A DNA stretch of 64,000 bases, taken from contig NZ_JARGDK010000006.1 of NCBI RefSeq assembly GCF_029210495.1, forward strand, positions 124,001 to 188,000. Direction: 5' to 3'. The translations under genes and the position numbers were made by a program. Shown piece after piece: positions 19,333-28,373 of the stretch (positions within the stretch are counted from its first letter, which is position 1; the number at the start of each line of letters is the position of its first letter). This DNA is from Pseudothioclava nitratireducens. Lineage in GTDB: Bacteria > Pseudomonadota > Alphaproteobacteria > Rhodobacterales > Rhodobacteraceae. The notes below the pieces were generated by a model. That model was not told the origin of the DNA and did no database searches. It was given only the letters and a program-made list of their open reading frames with translations.

Positions 19333-19668
19333 TTACTTGGCCGGAGCGGCCGGTTCGGTTTTCGAGACGACCTGAGCGATGGTCTGTTTCACGACGCGGA
19401 CGTTGACGCCTTGGGCGATTTCGACCTCGACCTCACCGTCTTCGCGGACCTTGGTGACCTTGCCGACGATACCGCCTTGGGTGATGACCTGATCGCCACG
19501 GCGCAGCGCCTCGATCATGGCCTTGTGCTCTTTGGCGCGCTTTTGCTGCGGACGGATCAGCAGGAAATACATGATCACGAAGATCAGGATCAGCGGCAGG
19601 AACTGCCCGAAAGCGGCGGCTCCGCCGGGGGCGCCGGCAGCCTGAGCGAAGGCGGGGGTTGCGAACAT
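19333..19668 (-). CDS. yajC: Preprotein translocase accessory subunit YajC
   Basis: A 111-residue single-pass protein: helix FLPLILIFVIMYFLLI, then the signature RPQQKRAKEHKAMIEALRRGDQVITQGGIVGKV. YajC associates with SecDF. The ATG at 19668 with AAGAAAGGA upstream is preferred to the longer frame. It is the promoter-proximal gene of the yajC-secDF-ccm run; 163 bases separate it from the M20 gene, including a GGGCC-type hairpin. Confidence 0.95.
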   Translation of the reverse strand: MFATPAFAQAAGAPGGAAAFGQFLPLILIFVIMYFLLIRPQQKRAKEHKAMIEALRRGDQVITQGGIVGKVTKVREDGEVEVEIAQGVNVRVVKQTIAQVVSKTEPAAPAK

Positions 19669-19831
19669 CGGTTTTGGTCCTTTCTTGCGGGCCTCCAAGG
19701 CCCGGTCCCGTCATTTGGGTCCTGTTGATCCGGACCCCACATTTCGGCGCGCACCCTAGCGGCGGCCCCGCCCCTTGGCAAGGCGGCTCCGCCCGCCTCC
19801 GGCGCGCGCGTCCATGGCAGATAGGCAGCCC

Positions 19832-20995
19832 TCAGCCCAGCGGCAAGGCACGTTCGACCAGACGCGCGAAGAAGGACGCGCCAAGGGGCGCGGCCTCGTC
19901 GTTGAAATCATAGGCCGGGTGGTGCAACCCTGCGCCCGGACCAGTGCCCAGAAACAGGAACGCGCCGGGGCGTTCTTGTAGCATATAGGAGAAATCCTCG
20001 CCGCCCATGAGACGCGGCGCTGTCTCATCGACCGCATCCGGCCCCGAGATTTCCCGCGCGACCCCCGCCGCGAAAGCCGCGCGCTCCGCGTCATTCACGG
20101 TGGGCGGGTAGCCCCGCTCGTAGTCGATCTCGGCCTCGAGACCAAAGCTCGCCGCCTGCCCTGTCACGATCTCGCGGAAACGTGCCTCGGCCAGATCGCG
20201 GATCTCGGGGGCGAAAGAGCGGATCGTGGCGCAGAACCAGCCATCCTCGGGGATGATGTTATTGGCGGAGCCCGCGTGGATTTGCGTGACCGAGACCACC
20301 AATTCGTCCTGCGCGCCGATATTGCGGCTGACGATGGATTGCAGCGCCGACACGGTCGAAGCGATGGCGGGGATCGGATCGACACAGTCTTGCGGGATTG
20401 CGCCATGACCGCCACGCCCGCGGAAGGTGACATAGGCCGTGTCCACCGCCGCCATCAGCGGCCCCGGCGTGGTCAGGAAATGCCCGAAGGGCACGTTGGG
20501 CGCATTGTGGATGCCGTAGACCTGCGTGATGCCGAAGCGCTCCATAAGCCCCTCGCGCACCATGACCTCGGCGCCGCCGCCCTCTTCCTCGGCCGGCTGG
20601 AAGATCAGCGCGACGCGGCCCGCGAAATTGCGCGTCTCGGTGAGGTATTTCGCCGCCCCCAAAAGCATCGCCGTATGCCCGTCATGGCCACAGGCATGCA
20701 TCATCCCCTCATGGGTCGAGCCATGCGCCACCCCGGTGCGCTCGGTGATCGGCAGCGCATCCATATCGGCGCGCAGCCCAATCGTCGGCCCCGTCCCCTG
20801 CCCCTCGATCAGCGCGACGATGCCGGTTTTCGCAATGCCCTCATGGAGTTCATCGACACCGATCTCGCGCAGCCGCTCGGCCACATAAGCGCTGGTCTTC
20901 GGCAGATCGAACTCGATCTCCGGGTGGCGATGCAGCCAGCGGCGCCATTCGGCCATCTCGGGGGCAAGGGCGGCAATACGGTTCAGGACGGGCAT
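19832..20995 (-). CDS. M20-family amidohydrolase (hippurate/N-acyl amino acid hydrolase type)
   Basis: The 387-residue binuclear-metal hydrolase has WRRWLHRHPEIEFDLPKT, the metal motif HACGHDGHTAMLLG, FQPAEEEGGGAEVM, and a C-terminal GGEDFSYM. These define the M20D amidohydrolases acting on N-acyl amino acids or hippurate-like amides; substrate cannot be told. It is divergent from mazG, with 75 bases between them. Confidence 0.9.
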   Translation of the reverse strand: MPVLNRIAALAPEMAEWRRWLHRHPEIEFDLPKTSAYVAERLREIGVDELHEGIAKTGIVALIEGQGTGPTIGLRADMDALPITERTGVAHGSTHEGMMHACGHDGHTAMLLGAAKYLTETRNFAGRVALIFQPAEEEGGGAEVMVREGLMERFGITQVYGIHNAPNVPFGHFLTTPGPLMAAVDTAYVTFRGRGGHGAIPQDCVDPIPAIASTVSALQSIVSRNIGAQDELVVSVTQIHAGSANNIIPEDGWFCATIRSFAPEIRDLAEARFREIVTGQAASFGLEAEIDYERGYPPTVNDAERAAFAAGVAREISGPDAVDETAPRLMGGEDFSYMLQERPGAFLFLGTGPGAGLHHPAYDFNDEAAPLGASFFARLVERALPLG

Positions 20996-21070
20996 GGTGG
21001 ACTCTGGGCTCGGGGTGAGGATACTGCGGCGCTAAGCGCACAGATCATCGCAGACAAAGGCCCCAACGCA

Positions 21071-21910
21071 ATGGTGAAACCGACCGACTCCCTGATCTTT
21101 GATGAAGCGGGCGATGCCAGCCACCAATTCCGCCGCCTATGCGCGATCATGGCCTGCCTGCGTGACCCCGAGACCGGCTGTCCGTGGGACATCGAGCAGG
21201 ATTTCGCGACGATCGCGCCCTACACGATCGAAGAGGCGCATGAGGTCGCGGATGCGATCGAGCGCGAAGCCTGGGGCGAGTTGACGGGCGAGCTGGGCGA
21301 TCTGCTGCTACAGGTGATCTATCACGCGCAGATGGCCGATGAGGCGGGGCACTTCGACATTCTAGCAGTAACGCGCGCGATCAATACCAAGATGGTCTCG
21401 CGCCACCCGCATGTGTTCGGGGCCGAAAGCCGTGACAAATCCGCCGCGCAGCAGACCGCCGACTGGGAGAAGATCAAGGCCGCCGAGCGCGCGGCGGCGG
21501 GCGTGGCGCGCGTCGGTGTCCTCGACGGGGTGGCGCTTGGCCTGCCTGCACTGAGCCGCGCGCTCAAGCTGCAAAACCGCGCGGCGCGGGTGGGGTTCGA
21601 CTGGCCCTCAACCGATGAGGTCATCGACAAGATCGTCGAGGAGGCCCGCGAACTGGTCGAGGCGCGCGACACATTGGGTCCCGAGGAACTGGCCGAAGAA
21701 TATGGCGATCTGCTCTTCGTGATGGTCAATCTGGGGCGGCATATGGGGTTGGACCCCGAGGCGGCGCTGCGCGCGACAAACGGAAAATTCACGCGTCGTT
21801 TCAATTATATAGAGCGTGAACTTGAAGCGCGCGGCAAGTCGCCTGCCCAGAGCGATCTGGCCGAAATGGATGCGCTTTGGGATCAGGCGAAGGCTGCGGG
21901 CGTCAAGTGA
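21071..21910 (+). CDS. mazG: Nucleoside triphosphate pyrophosphohydrolase MazG
   Basis: This 279-residue protein contains two MazG domains: the first with RLCAIMACLRDPETGCPWD and EEAHEVADAIE-ELGDLLLQVIYHAQMA, the second with EEARELVEA-EEYGDLLFVMVNLGRH. It removes non-canonical dNTPs and NTPs. The start at 21071 fits the family; the frame remains open upstream across the divergent amidohydrolase but has no homology there. Confidence 0.94.
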   Translation: MVKPTDSLIFDEAGDASHQFRRLCAIMACLRDPETGCPWDIEQDFATIAPYTIEEAHEVADAIEREAWGELTGELGDLLLQVIYHAQMADEAGHFDILAVTRAINTKMVSRHPHVFGAESRDKSAAQQTADWEKIKAAERAAAGVARVGVLDGVALGLPALSRALKLQNRAARVGFDWPSTDEVIDKIVEEARELVEARDTLGPEELAEEYGDLLFVMVNLGRHMGLDPEAALRATNGKFTRRFNYIERELEARGKSPAQSDLAEMDALWDQAKAAGVK

Positions 21911-21915
21911 GGACC

Positions 21916-21930
21916 GGGGGCGCTGCCCCC
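21916..21930. repeat. GGGGGC-gct-GCCCCC hairpin between convergent genes
   Basis: A perfect 6-bp GC arm pair around GCT just after the mazG stop, without a T-run. The same GGGGGC(A/G)C(G/T)CCCC core forms the end of the repeats at 29586-29650 and 57082-57190, so it looks like a solitary fragment of that family. It may also end transcripts from both sides. Confidence 0.5.
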
Positions 21931-21944
21931 GCACCCCCCAAGGC

Positions 21945-22766
21945 TCAGAACAGCGCCTTGCGCAGCATGTTGAGCGCGACCAGCATCAGGAAAACGGCAA
22001 AGACGCGCTTGAGCTTCTTGGCATCGAGTCGATGCGCAAGGGCCGCGCCCAAGGGCGCGGTGAAGGTCGTCATCGCAATCACGATCAGGAAGGCCGGGAT
22101 GTTGATCGCACCGATACTGTAGGGCGGCGCGGTCTCGACCGGGGTCAGCAGGAAGGCGATGGCGGAGGGCAGCGCGATGGTGATGCCGAACCCCGCCGAG
22201 GTGGCAACCGCGCGGTGGATCGGCACCCCGTGCAGCGTGAGCATCGGCGTGCCGATCGAGCCGCCGCCGATCCCGAGCAGCACCGAGACCAGCCCCATCA
22301 GCGGCCCGAACCACGCCCGGAAACCGCCGCCCGGCAGGTGGTCGGACAGGCGCCAGCTTGATCTGCCGAACATCATGTAACCCGCGATCAGGAACACCAT
22401 CACGCCGAAGATCACCTGAAGCGTCGCCGTGCGCAGCTGAGCCACCACCAGCACCCCGATCACCGCCCCGATGGCGATCGGCGGCGCCCATTGGCGCAGG
22501 ATCGTCCAATCCACCGCGCCCTTGCGGTGATGCGCCATGACCGAGCGCGCCGAAGTCACGATGATTGTCGCAAGCGAGGTCGCCACGCAGACCTGCATCA
22601 GATCGTCCGAGCCGTAGCCCAGCCCGGAAAAGAGGTAGAAGAAGGCAGGCACCAGAACGATGCCGCCGCCCACGCCAAGGAGGCCCGCCAGAATGCCCGC
22701 AAAGGCGCCGACAGCCAACAGGATGGCGACGAGCGGCAAAAGGGTCGACAGCTCGGGCATGGTCAC
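21945..22766 (-). CDS. TSUP-family (TauE/SafE) sulfite/anion exporter
   Basis: The 273-residue membrane protein has about eight hydrophobic segments and the duplicated family motif GILAGLLGVGGGIVLVPAFFY and MGLVSVLLGIGGGSIGTPML. TSUP proteins move sulfite, sulfoacetate or related organic anions. The start overlaps the dusA stop by 4 bases. The substrate is not evident; no sulfonate genes are nearby. Confidence 0.9.
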   Translation of the reverse strand: MTMPELSTLLPLVAILLAVGAFAGILAGLLGVGGGIVLVPAFFYLFSGLGYGSDDLMQVCVATSLATIIVTSARSVMAHHRKGAVDWTILRQWAPPIAIGAVIGVLVVAQLRTATLQVIFGVMVFLIAGYMMFGRSSWRLSDHLPGGGFRAWFGPLMGLVSVLLGIGGGSIGTPMLTLHGVPIHRAVATSAGFGITIALPSAIAFLLTPVETAPPYSIGAINIPAFLIVIAMTTFTAPLGAALAHRLDAKKLKRVFAVFLMLVALNMLRKALF

Positions 22767-23758
22767 TCCTGCGGGATCACAGCGGCGAGTGCCGCGTCAT
22801 AAAGGGGAAGGCCTGCACCGGGGCGGGTGGCACCTTCGGACAGCGTCCGGCGCCAGCCGCGCGCACCCGGGCGGCCATGGAACAGACCCAGCATATGGCG
22901 GGTGATCTGATGCAGCCGCCCGCCCGTTTGCAGGTGGTCCGCGATATAGGGTTTCATCGCCTCGGCCACGGCGAAGGGATCCGCGGGAGCGCCCTGCCCC
23001 CAGATCGCCGCATCCGCGCCACCCAGCACCGACATCGGATCGTGATAGGCGGCCCGCCCGATCATCACCCCATCAAGCCCCCGCGCCAGATGCGCCTCGG
23101 CCTCGGCGAGCGTCGTGACGCCGCCATTGATCGACAGGTCCAGATGCGGGTATTCGGCCTTCATCCGATAGACCAGATCATAGTCAAGCGGCGGAATCTC
23201 GCGGTTGTCCTTGGGGCTGAGACCTTGCAGCCAAGCCTTGCGCGCATGGATCGTGAAGCGGGAGACGCCCGCCTTCGACACGGTTTCCAGAAACCCCGGC
23301 AGGCGCTCAGCCGGGTCATCGTCATCCACACCGATCCGGCATTTCACGGTCACCTCGACATCCGAGGCTTCGATCATCGCCGCCACACACTCGGCCACCA
23401 GATCGGGGGATTTCATCAGCACCGCCCCAAAAGCCCCCGACTGCACTCGATCCGACGGGCAGCCGCAGTTGAGGTTGATCTCGTCATAGCCCCAATCGCG
23501 CGCGATCCGCGTGGCCTCGGCCAGCTCGCGCGGGTCCGAGCCACCGAGTTGCAACGCAACCGGATGCTCAGCCGCGCTGTAATCCAGCAGTAGCGCACGT
23601 TTTCCATGGATGACCGCAGGCGCGGTGACCATCTCGGTATAAAGCAACGCACGCGCCGAGATCGTGCGGTGAAACACGCGGCAATGACGGTCCGTCCAGT
23701 CCATCATGGGCGCAACGGACAGGCGCGAGGGCGCGGTTTTCGACAAGGCGAGGGACAT
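22763..23758 (-). CDS. dusA: tRNA-dihydrouridine(20/20a) synthase DusA
   Basis: A 331-residue flavin enzyme with SVAPMMDWTDRHCRVFHR at the N-terminus, INLNCGCPSDRVQSGAFGAVLM around the catalytic cysteine, and FTIHARKAWLQGLSPKDNREIPPL typical of the DusA subfamily. The ATG at 23758 is chosen by homology; the longer frame begins 63 bases upstream. This is the second Dus paralogue in the window. Confidence 0.93.
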   Translation of the reverse strand: MSLALSKTAPSRLSVAPMMDWTDRHCRVFHRTISARALLYTEMVTAPAVIHGKRALLLDYSAAEHPVALQLGGSDPRELAEATRIARDWGYDEINLNCGCPSDRVQSGAFGAVLMKSPDLVAECVAAMIEASDVEVTVKCRIGVDDDDPAERLPGFLETVSKAGVSRFTIHARKAWLQGLSPKDNREIPPLDYDLVYRMKAEYPHLDLSINGGVTTLAEAEAHLARGLDGVMIGRAAYHDPMSVLGGADAAIWGQGAPADPFAVAEAMKPYIADHLQTGGRLHQITRHMLGLFHGRPGARGWRRTLSEGATRPGAGLPLYDAALAAVIPQE

Positions 23759-23829
23759 CAGGCAGGCTTTGACAGAGGCGAGGTTGCGCGCGCTCTTTAC
23801 ATGAATTGCGCGCGCGCGCAAACCGCCCG

Positions 23830-24723
23830 TCAGCCGAGCGCCACCTGTGCCACGCCGGGTTGTCCCGCGAGAAAGCCGTCGCAGAACTCCGCGCCCGGCA
23901 TCAGCCGCGCCAGAGTCCCGGGCAGGTCCGGCGCCCCGTCAAGCGCCGCGGCATAGGCCCGTGCGATCTCGGGGAAGGCCCCAATCTGCGGCGACAGGCG
24001 CAGCGATGCGACACCCGCATCGCGCAGCGCCTCGATCTGACCCGCGACGGTGGTCACCGCGCGGCCCAGCGTCTGCACCCCGTTCACCGTCAGAAAGGCG
24101 CGCCCGTCCAGCGTATCGACATCGCGCCCGTCCGGGTCGTCGCCACAGACGAACTGACAGCTATCCTTGGCCCGGTCATGAAGCCGCGCGTGGTAGCAGC
24201 GCCCGGAAATCGCCAATGGCGCGCGGCCATGACCCCAGACCTCAACCGCGACCCCCGCCGCATGCCCGGCCCGCGCAAGTGCGGCCACCGAAGCGAGCGG
24301 CAATTCGGGCGGCAGACAAATCCGCGTCGCCCCCCGCCGTGCCAGCCACTCAAGCGTGCCCTCGTTATAGACATTGACCACCGGCCCGACCCAGAACGGC
24401 GCGCCTTCGGGAATATGGTGCAGCGCGGAAAGGTCGTTGATTTCGACCGGCAGGCCCATCTCGGCAAGATCCGCCGTCTGACGGCGCTCGCGGCGCAGGG
24501 TGATGAGCGCAAGACTCGTCACCGCGACCTCCTTGCCCGCCATTTGCAGCGCCTCGACCGCGCCGGGGATTTCATCCTGCCAGAAGGGCAGCCGTTTCGA
24601 GCAGACCCATTCCCCGATCACCACCCGCTGCACGGGGGTCTCGGCCAGCGCGCGATAGAAATCGCGCACCGTCTCGGCGCTCCAGAAAAAGGCGTTCGGC
24701 CCAACGCTCAAATCCATCGTCAT
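23830..24723 (-). CDS. ubiV: O2-independent ubiquinone hydroxylation protein UbiV (U32 family)
   Basis: The 297-residue U32-type protein keeps four cysteines, Cys41, Cys176, Cys189 and Cys193, spaced like the 4Fe-4S ligands of Escherichia coli UbiV. With UbiU it forms a complex that hydroxylates ubiquinone precursors without oxygen. The ATG at 24723 overlaps the ubiU stop by 4 bases. The frame runs further upstream only through ubiU. Assignment is secured by neighbours ubiU and ubiT. Confidence 0.94.
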   Translation of the reverse strand: MTMDLSVGPNAFFWSAETVRDFYRALAETPVQRVVIGEWVCSKRLPFWQDEIPGAVEALQMAGKEVAVTSLALITLRRERRQTADLAEMGLPVEINDLSALHHIPEGAPFWVGPVVNVYNEGTLEWLARRGATRICLPPELPLASVAALARAGHAAGVAVEVWGHGRAPLAISGRCYHARLHDRAKDSCQFVCGDDPDGRDVDTLDGRAFLTVNGVQTLGRAVTTVAGQIEALRDAGVASLRLSPQIGAFPEIARAYAAALDGAPDLPGTLARLMPGAEFCDGFLAGQPGVAQVALG

Positions 24724-25700
24724 CTCCAGGTCTTGGCATAGGCGCCGGTCGTGGCGGCCTGCCCTTCGGTCAGTTTCGCCAGCAAGCCCTCGGGCATCGG
24801 CTGGCCTTTGTCGGCGGCCTCGACAGCGGCGCAGAAGGCGCGCACCACCTGCCCGACATAGGCCCGCGAGCGCTGCCGCCCCTCGATCTTGAGCGCGCGC
24901 ACCCCGGCCTTTTGCAGCGCCGGGATCAGCCGGGTCGCATCGAGACTCACCGGGTCCTCGAAGATATGGCCGGTCTGCTCGCCCGAGGTGAAACAGCCCT
25001 TGCAGAGCGTCGGATAAGGCACCGGCGCGCCCTTCGGCGTGCGGTGGATCAGAAAGCCCCCCAGCCGGGCCTCTTGGGCGCCCGATTGCTCGGCATAGGC
25101 GACATGGCTCGCAGGCGAGCAGACCCCGTTCATATTGGGCGACAGCCCCGTCGCATAGGACGAGAGCGAACAGCGCCCCTCGGCCATCACGCACAGCCCG
25201 CCAAACACGAAGACCTCGGTCTCGACGTCGATCTCGCGGTTGATGGCGGTGATTTCCTCGACCGTGAGAACCCGCGGCAGCACCACGCGTTTCACGCCGA
25301 AAGCCTCGGCATAAAGATTGATCGCATCCGGGTTCGCCGCCGCCGCCTGCACCGACAGATGCAGGCGCAGGCCGGGATGGCGCTCGGCGGCATGGGCGAG
25401 CAGGCCCAGATCGGCCAGGATCACGGCATCCGCCCCGCAGCGCTCGGCATCGGCCACCGCGCGGTGCCAGATCGGCTGATCGCCCGCGCGCGGGAAGGTA
25501 TTGATCGCCACCAGCACCTTCGCGCCGCGCGCATGGGCGTAGGCAATGCCCTCGGCCATCTCCTCGCGCGAAAAGTTCAGCCCCGGAAAATTGCGCGCAT
25601 TGGTTTCATCGGCAAAGCCGCAATAGACCGCATGTGCGCCCGCATCCACAGCCGCACGAAGCGCCGCGGGCGTACCCGCCGGGCAAACCAGTTCCATCAT
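24720..25700 (-). CDS. ubiU: O2-independent ubiquinone hydroxylation protein UbiU (U32 family)
   Basis: This 326-residue U32 protein has the fingerprint FGGLCVMAEGRCSLSSYATG. Cys170, Cys177, Cys194 and Cys233 fall one residue from the four 4Fe-4S ligands of E. coli UbiU. It acts with UbiV in anaerobic ubiquinone synthesis using prephenate as oxygen donor. It overlaps ubiT by 1 base and ubiV by 4, so ubiTUV is a coupled operon. Confidence 0.95.
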   Translation of the reverse strand: MMELVCPAGTPAALRAAVDAGAHAVYCGFADETNARNFPGLNFSREEMAEGIAYAHARGAKVLVAINTFPRAGDQPIWHRAVADAERCGADAVILADLGLLAHAAERHPGLRLHLSVQAAAANPDAINLYAEAFGVKRVVLPRVLTVEEITAINREIDVETEVFVFGGLCVMAEGRCSLSSYATGLSPNMNGVCSPASHVAYAEQSGAQEARLGGFLIHRTPKGAPVPYPTLCKGCFTSGEQTGHIFEDPVSLDATRLIPALQKAGVRALKIEGRQRSRAYVGQVVRAFCAAVEAADKGQPMPEGLLAKLTEGQAATTGAYAKTWR

Positions 25701-26212
25701 CAGAAAATCTCCGGTCGTGAAAGGACAAGGCCCGAGCGCCGCGCGACGATCCCCGAAAGCCGGCGCAATGCGGGGCCAGCGCGCCCGCCCAGCGTGGCCA
25801 GTTCCTCGGTCAGGTCCAGCTCGGCATCGTCGAGCGCATTGCGCAGCGCCAGAACCGCCGCCGTGTCGCCCGAGATTTCCAGCTCGCCCGAAAAGAACAG
25901 CGCATCGCCATCCTCGGTCCCGTGCAGCATCGCCAGAAACGCCCCGAGCCGGCCTCGAATCGTCGCGTCAGAGCCGGGCGGCGGCGCGGTGCGGCGATGC
26001 GCGGTGAGGCGCTGGCCCGAGGGCTGCATCAGCAATAGCACCGGGGCATCAGGCACATCAATCAGGATACGCGCCTGCCCATGCGGGCCAAGGCGGCGCA
26101 GGATGCCGGGATGGCGGGCCGCAATCCGTCGCATCAGCCGCGACAGCGCGAGGTTGAGCGGCGCCAGCGCGAAGGGCGCGGAGAAGAGGGGCGCAATAAG
26201 GTCATGTCGCAT
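25700..26212 (-). CDS. ubiT: SCP2-domain ubiquinone biosynthesis protein UbiT
   Basis: A 170-residue protein whose middle (VLLLMQPSGQRLTAHR to LHGTEDGDALFFSGELEISGDTAAVLALRNALDD) is a sterol-carrier/SCP2 fold. UbiT is the lipid-binding accessory factor of the anaerobic ubiquinone pathway, replacing UbiJ. Two adjacent ATGs (26215, 26212) are possible; the second has better spacing from AAGGG. It is the first gene after the FNR-like site. Confidence 0.88.
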   Translation of the reverse strand: MRHDLIAPLFSAPFALAPLNLALSRLMRRIAARHPGILRRLGPHGQARILIDVPDAPVLLLMQPSGQRLTAHRRTAPPPGSDATIRGRLGAFLAMLHGTEDGDALFFSGELEISGDTAAVLALRNALDDAELDLTEELATLGGRAGPALRRLSGIVARRSGLVLSRPEIF

Positions 26213-26248
26213 CATGCCCTTGCCTAGCCGGATCGCGCCCGGCCCGGA

Positions 26249-26262
26249 TTGACATTGATCAA
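26249..26262. promoter_or_regulatory. FNR/FnrL-type box between ubiT and ubiD
   Basis: TTGACATTGATCAA matches the FNR consensus TTGAT-N4-ATCAA at 9 of 10 positions. It lies in the 104-base region between the divergent ubiT and ubiD starts, 36 bases before ubiT and 54 before ubiD, so it could serve either or both promoters. An oxygen-sensing FNR homologue would fit the anaerobic role of ubiTUV. Confidence 0.8.
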
Positions 26263-26316
26263 GTTGCCCCGCCCCCTGCGCTGATATGTCCGGTCCGACC
26301 CTGGACCAAGAGACCG

Positions 26317-27801
26317 ATGCGCAGCCTGCCCGCCTTTCCCGATCTGCGAAGCTTCCTGACATGGGCGGAAGGGTCAGGCGCGCTTGCGCGGCTGACCGAT
26401 CCCGTCGATCTGCGCCATGAGATGACGGCCTTTGAACTGGCCGCCCTGCGCGCTGGCGGCCCGGCGCTGCGCTTCGAGAGAGCGGTGCAGGCAGATGGAC
26501 AGCCAAGCCCGATCCCCGTGATCGCCAACCTGTTCGGCACCCGGCAGCGTGTGGCGGCGGGCCTCGGGCTGGACGTGCAGCAAGTACCTGAATTCGGGTC
26601 CTTTCTCGCGGCCCTGCGCGCGCCGGCCCCGGTCGAGGGGATGCGCGACGCGCTGTCGCGCTGGCCGATGCTGAAAGCCGCACTCGCTACCCGCCCCAAG
26701 GTGATGAAACGTCCCCCCGTTCAGCAAGAGCGCCTGCCCGACCTGACCGCCCTGCCCGTGCAGACACCATGGCCGGGCGATGCCGGACCTCTCATCACAT
26801 GGCCCGTGGTCGTGACCCGCCCGCATGACACCCCCCCCGAGGCAGTGCAGCGCTACAATCTGGGCGTCTACCGCGCACAGGTGCTGGGGCCGGACCGGCT
26901 CATCCTGCGCTGGCTCGCGCATCGGGGTGGTGCGGCCCATGCGCGTGGCTGGGCGCGCGCGGGCGCGCCGATGCCGGTCGCCATCGCGTTGGGCTGCGAT
27001 CCGGCGCTGCTGCTTTCTGCGGCGCTGCCCCTGCCCGAGACCGTCTCGGAACTGACCTTCTCGGGGGTGCCGCGCGGCGCGCGCACCGAGATCGCCCCCG
27101 CCAGGACCATCCCCCTCATGGTCCCTGCCCGCGCCGAGATCGTGATCGAGGGCTGGGTGCATCCCGGCGAGACCGCGCTCGAAGGCCCGTTCGGCGACCA
27201 TACCGGCTATTACAACGCCGCCGAACCCTTCCCGCTGATGCAGGTCAGCGCCATCACCTGCCGCCGCGATCCGCTCTACCTCAGCACCGTGACCGGACGC
27301 CCGCCGGACGAGCCCTCCGTGATCGGCGAGGTCTTCAACGACCTCGCCCTGCCGGTCGTGCAGGCGCAGATCCCCGAGGTGCTCGACCTCTGGCTGCCGC
27401 CCGCCGCCTGCTCCTACCGGATGGCGGTGGTCCGAATCGCCAAGCGCTACCCCGGACAGGCACGCCGCGTGATGATGGCGCTGTGGGGGATGTTGCCGCA
27501 ATTCAGCTATACCAAGATGATCGTCGTGGTGGATGACGATATCGACGCGCGCAACTGGGACGATGTGCTCTGGGCGATCTCGACGCGGATGGACCCGGCG
27601 CGCGATGTGATGAGCATCGACAGCACACCGATGGATTACCTCGATTTCGCCTCCCCCCGCGAAGGGCTGGCGGGCAAGATCGGGATCGACGCGACCACCA
27701 AGATCGGCGCCGAGACCACCCGCGACTGGGGCGAGGTGATGGCGCTTGACCCCGCGCATGAGGCGCGCGCGGCAGAAATCCTCTCGAAGGTGCTGGGATG
27801 A
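26317..27801 (+). CDS. ubiD: UbiD-family decarboxylase (4-hydroxy-3-polyprenylbenzoate decarboxylase)
   Basis: The 494-residue protein has UbiD features: PVVVTRPHDTPPEAVQRYNLGVYRAQVLGPD, IVIEGWVHPGETALEGPFGDHTGYY and STVTGRPPDEPSVIGE. It uses prenylated FMN made by UbiX, encoded next with a 4-base overlap, to decarboxylate the ubiquinone ring precursor. Family members act on other aromatic acids too, but the ubiX and ubiTUV neighbours favour ubiquinone. Confidence 0.93.
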   Translation: MRSLPAFPDLRSFLTWAEGSGALARLTDPVDLRHEMTAFELAALRAGGPALRFERAVQADGQPSPIPVIANLFGTRQRVAAGLGLDVQQVPEFGSFLAALRAPAPVEGMRDALSRWPMLKAALATRPKVMKRPPVQQERLPDLTALPVQTPWPGDAGPLITWPVVVTRPHDTPPEAVQRYNLGVYRAQVLGPDRLILRWLAHRGGAAHARGWARAGAPMPVAIALGCDPALLLSAALPLPETVSELTFSGVPRGARTEIAPARTIPLMVPARAEIVIEGWVHPGETALEGPFGDHTGYYNAAEPFPLMQVSAITCRRDPLYLSTVTGRPPDEPSVIGEVFNDLALPVVQAQIPEVLDLWLPPAACSYRMAVVRIAKRYPGQARRVMMALWGMLPQFSYTKMIVVVDDDIDARNWDDVLWAISTRMDPARDVMSIDSTPMDYLDFASPREGLAGKIGIDATTKIGAETTRDWGEVMALDPAHEARAAEILSKVLG

Positions 27802-28370
27802 GCGGGCCGCGCGTGGTCCTTGGCGTCTCGGGCGCGTCCGGCGCGGCGCTGGCGCTCGATTGCGCGCAGGCCCTGCGCAGCGCGGGCGCGCGGATCGATC
27901 TGGTGCTCTCGCCGATGGCCGAACGCACGCTGGAACTGGAGATCGGGCCGGACGCGCAGGCCGAGCTGTGCGCGCTCGCCGATCGGACCCACCCGATCCG
28001 CGATCTGGGCGCAACCATCGCCTCGGGCTCGCACCCGGTCGCGGGGATGATCGTCGCGCCCTGTTCGATGCGCAGCCTCGCGGCGATCGCACAGGGGCTC
28101 GACGACAATCTGCTGACCCGTGCGGCCTCGGTGCAGCTCAAGGAACGTCGCCCGCTGATCCTGCTTGCACGCGAAGCCCCGCTCACGCTCGCGCATCTGC
28201 GCAACATGACCTCGGTCACCGAGATGGGCGGCATCGTCCTGCCCCCGGTCCCCGCCTTTTACCTGAACCCGCAAACAGTCGGTGAGATCACCCGGCAGAT
28301 CGCCGCCCGCGCGGTCGATCTGTTGCGACTTACCGCGCCACAGGCACGCGCCTGGACGCCCGAGGGCTGA
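27798..28370 (+). CDS. ubiX: Flavin prenyltransferase UbiX
   Basis: A 190-residue Rossmann-like flavoprotein with VLGVSGASGAALALD, IASGSHPVAGMIVAPCSMRSLAAIAQG and LLAREAPLTLAHLRNM, all standard UbiX motifs. It builds prenylated FMN for UbiD. It overlaps ubiD by 4 bases and ends 3 bases before the convergent lipA. Confidence 0.95.
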   Translation: MSGPRVVLGVSGASGAALALDCAQALRSAGARIDLVLSPMAERTLELEIGPDAQAELCALADRTHPIRDLGATIASGSHPVAGMIVAPCSMRSLAAIAQGLDDNLLTRAASVQLKERRPLILLAREAPLTLAHLRNMTSVTEMGGIVLPPVPAFYLNPQTVGEITRQIAARAVDLLRLTAPQARAWTPEG

Positions 28371-28373
28371 TCC

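Noticed and set aside
20276-21070. Upstream in-frame extension of mazG across the amidohydrolase
   Set aside because: The region encodes the M20 enzyme on the other strand, and MazG homology begins at 21071.
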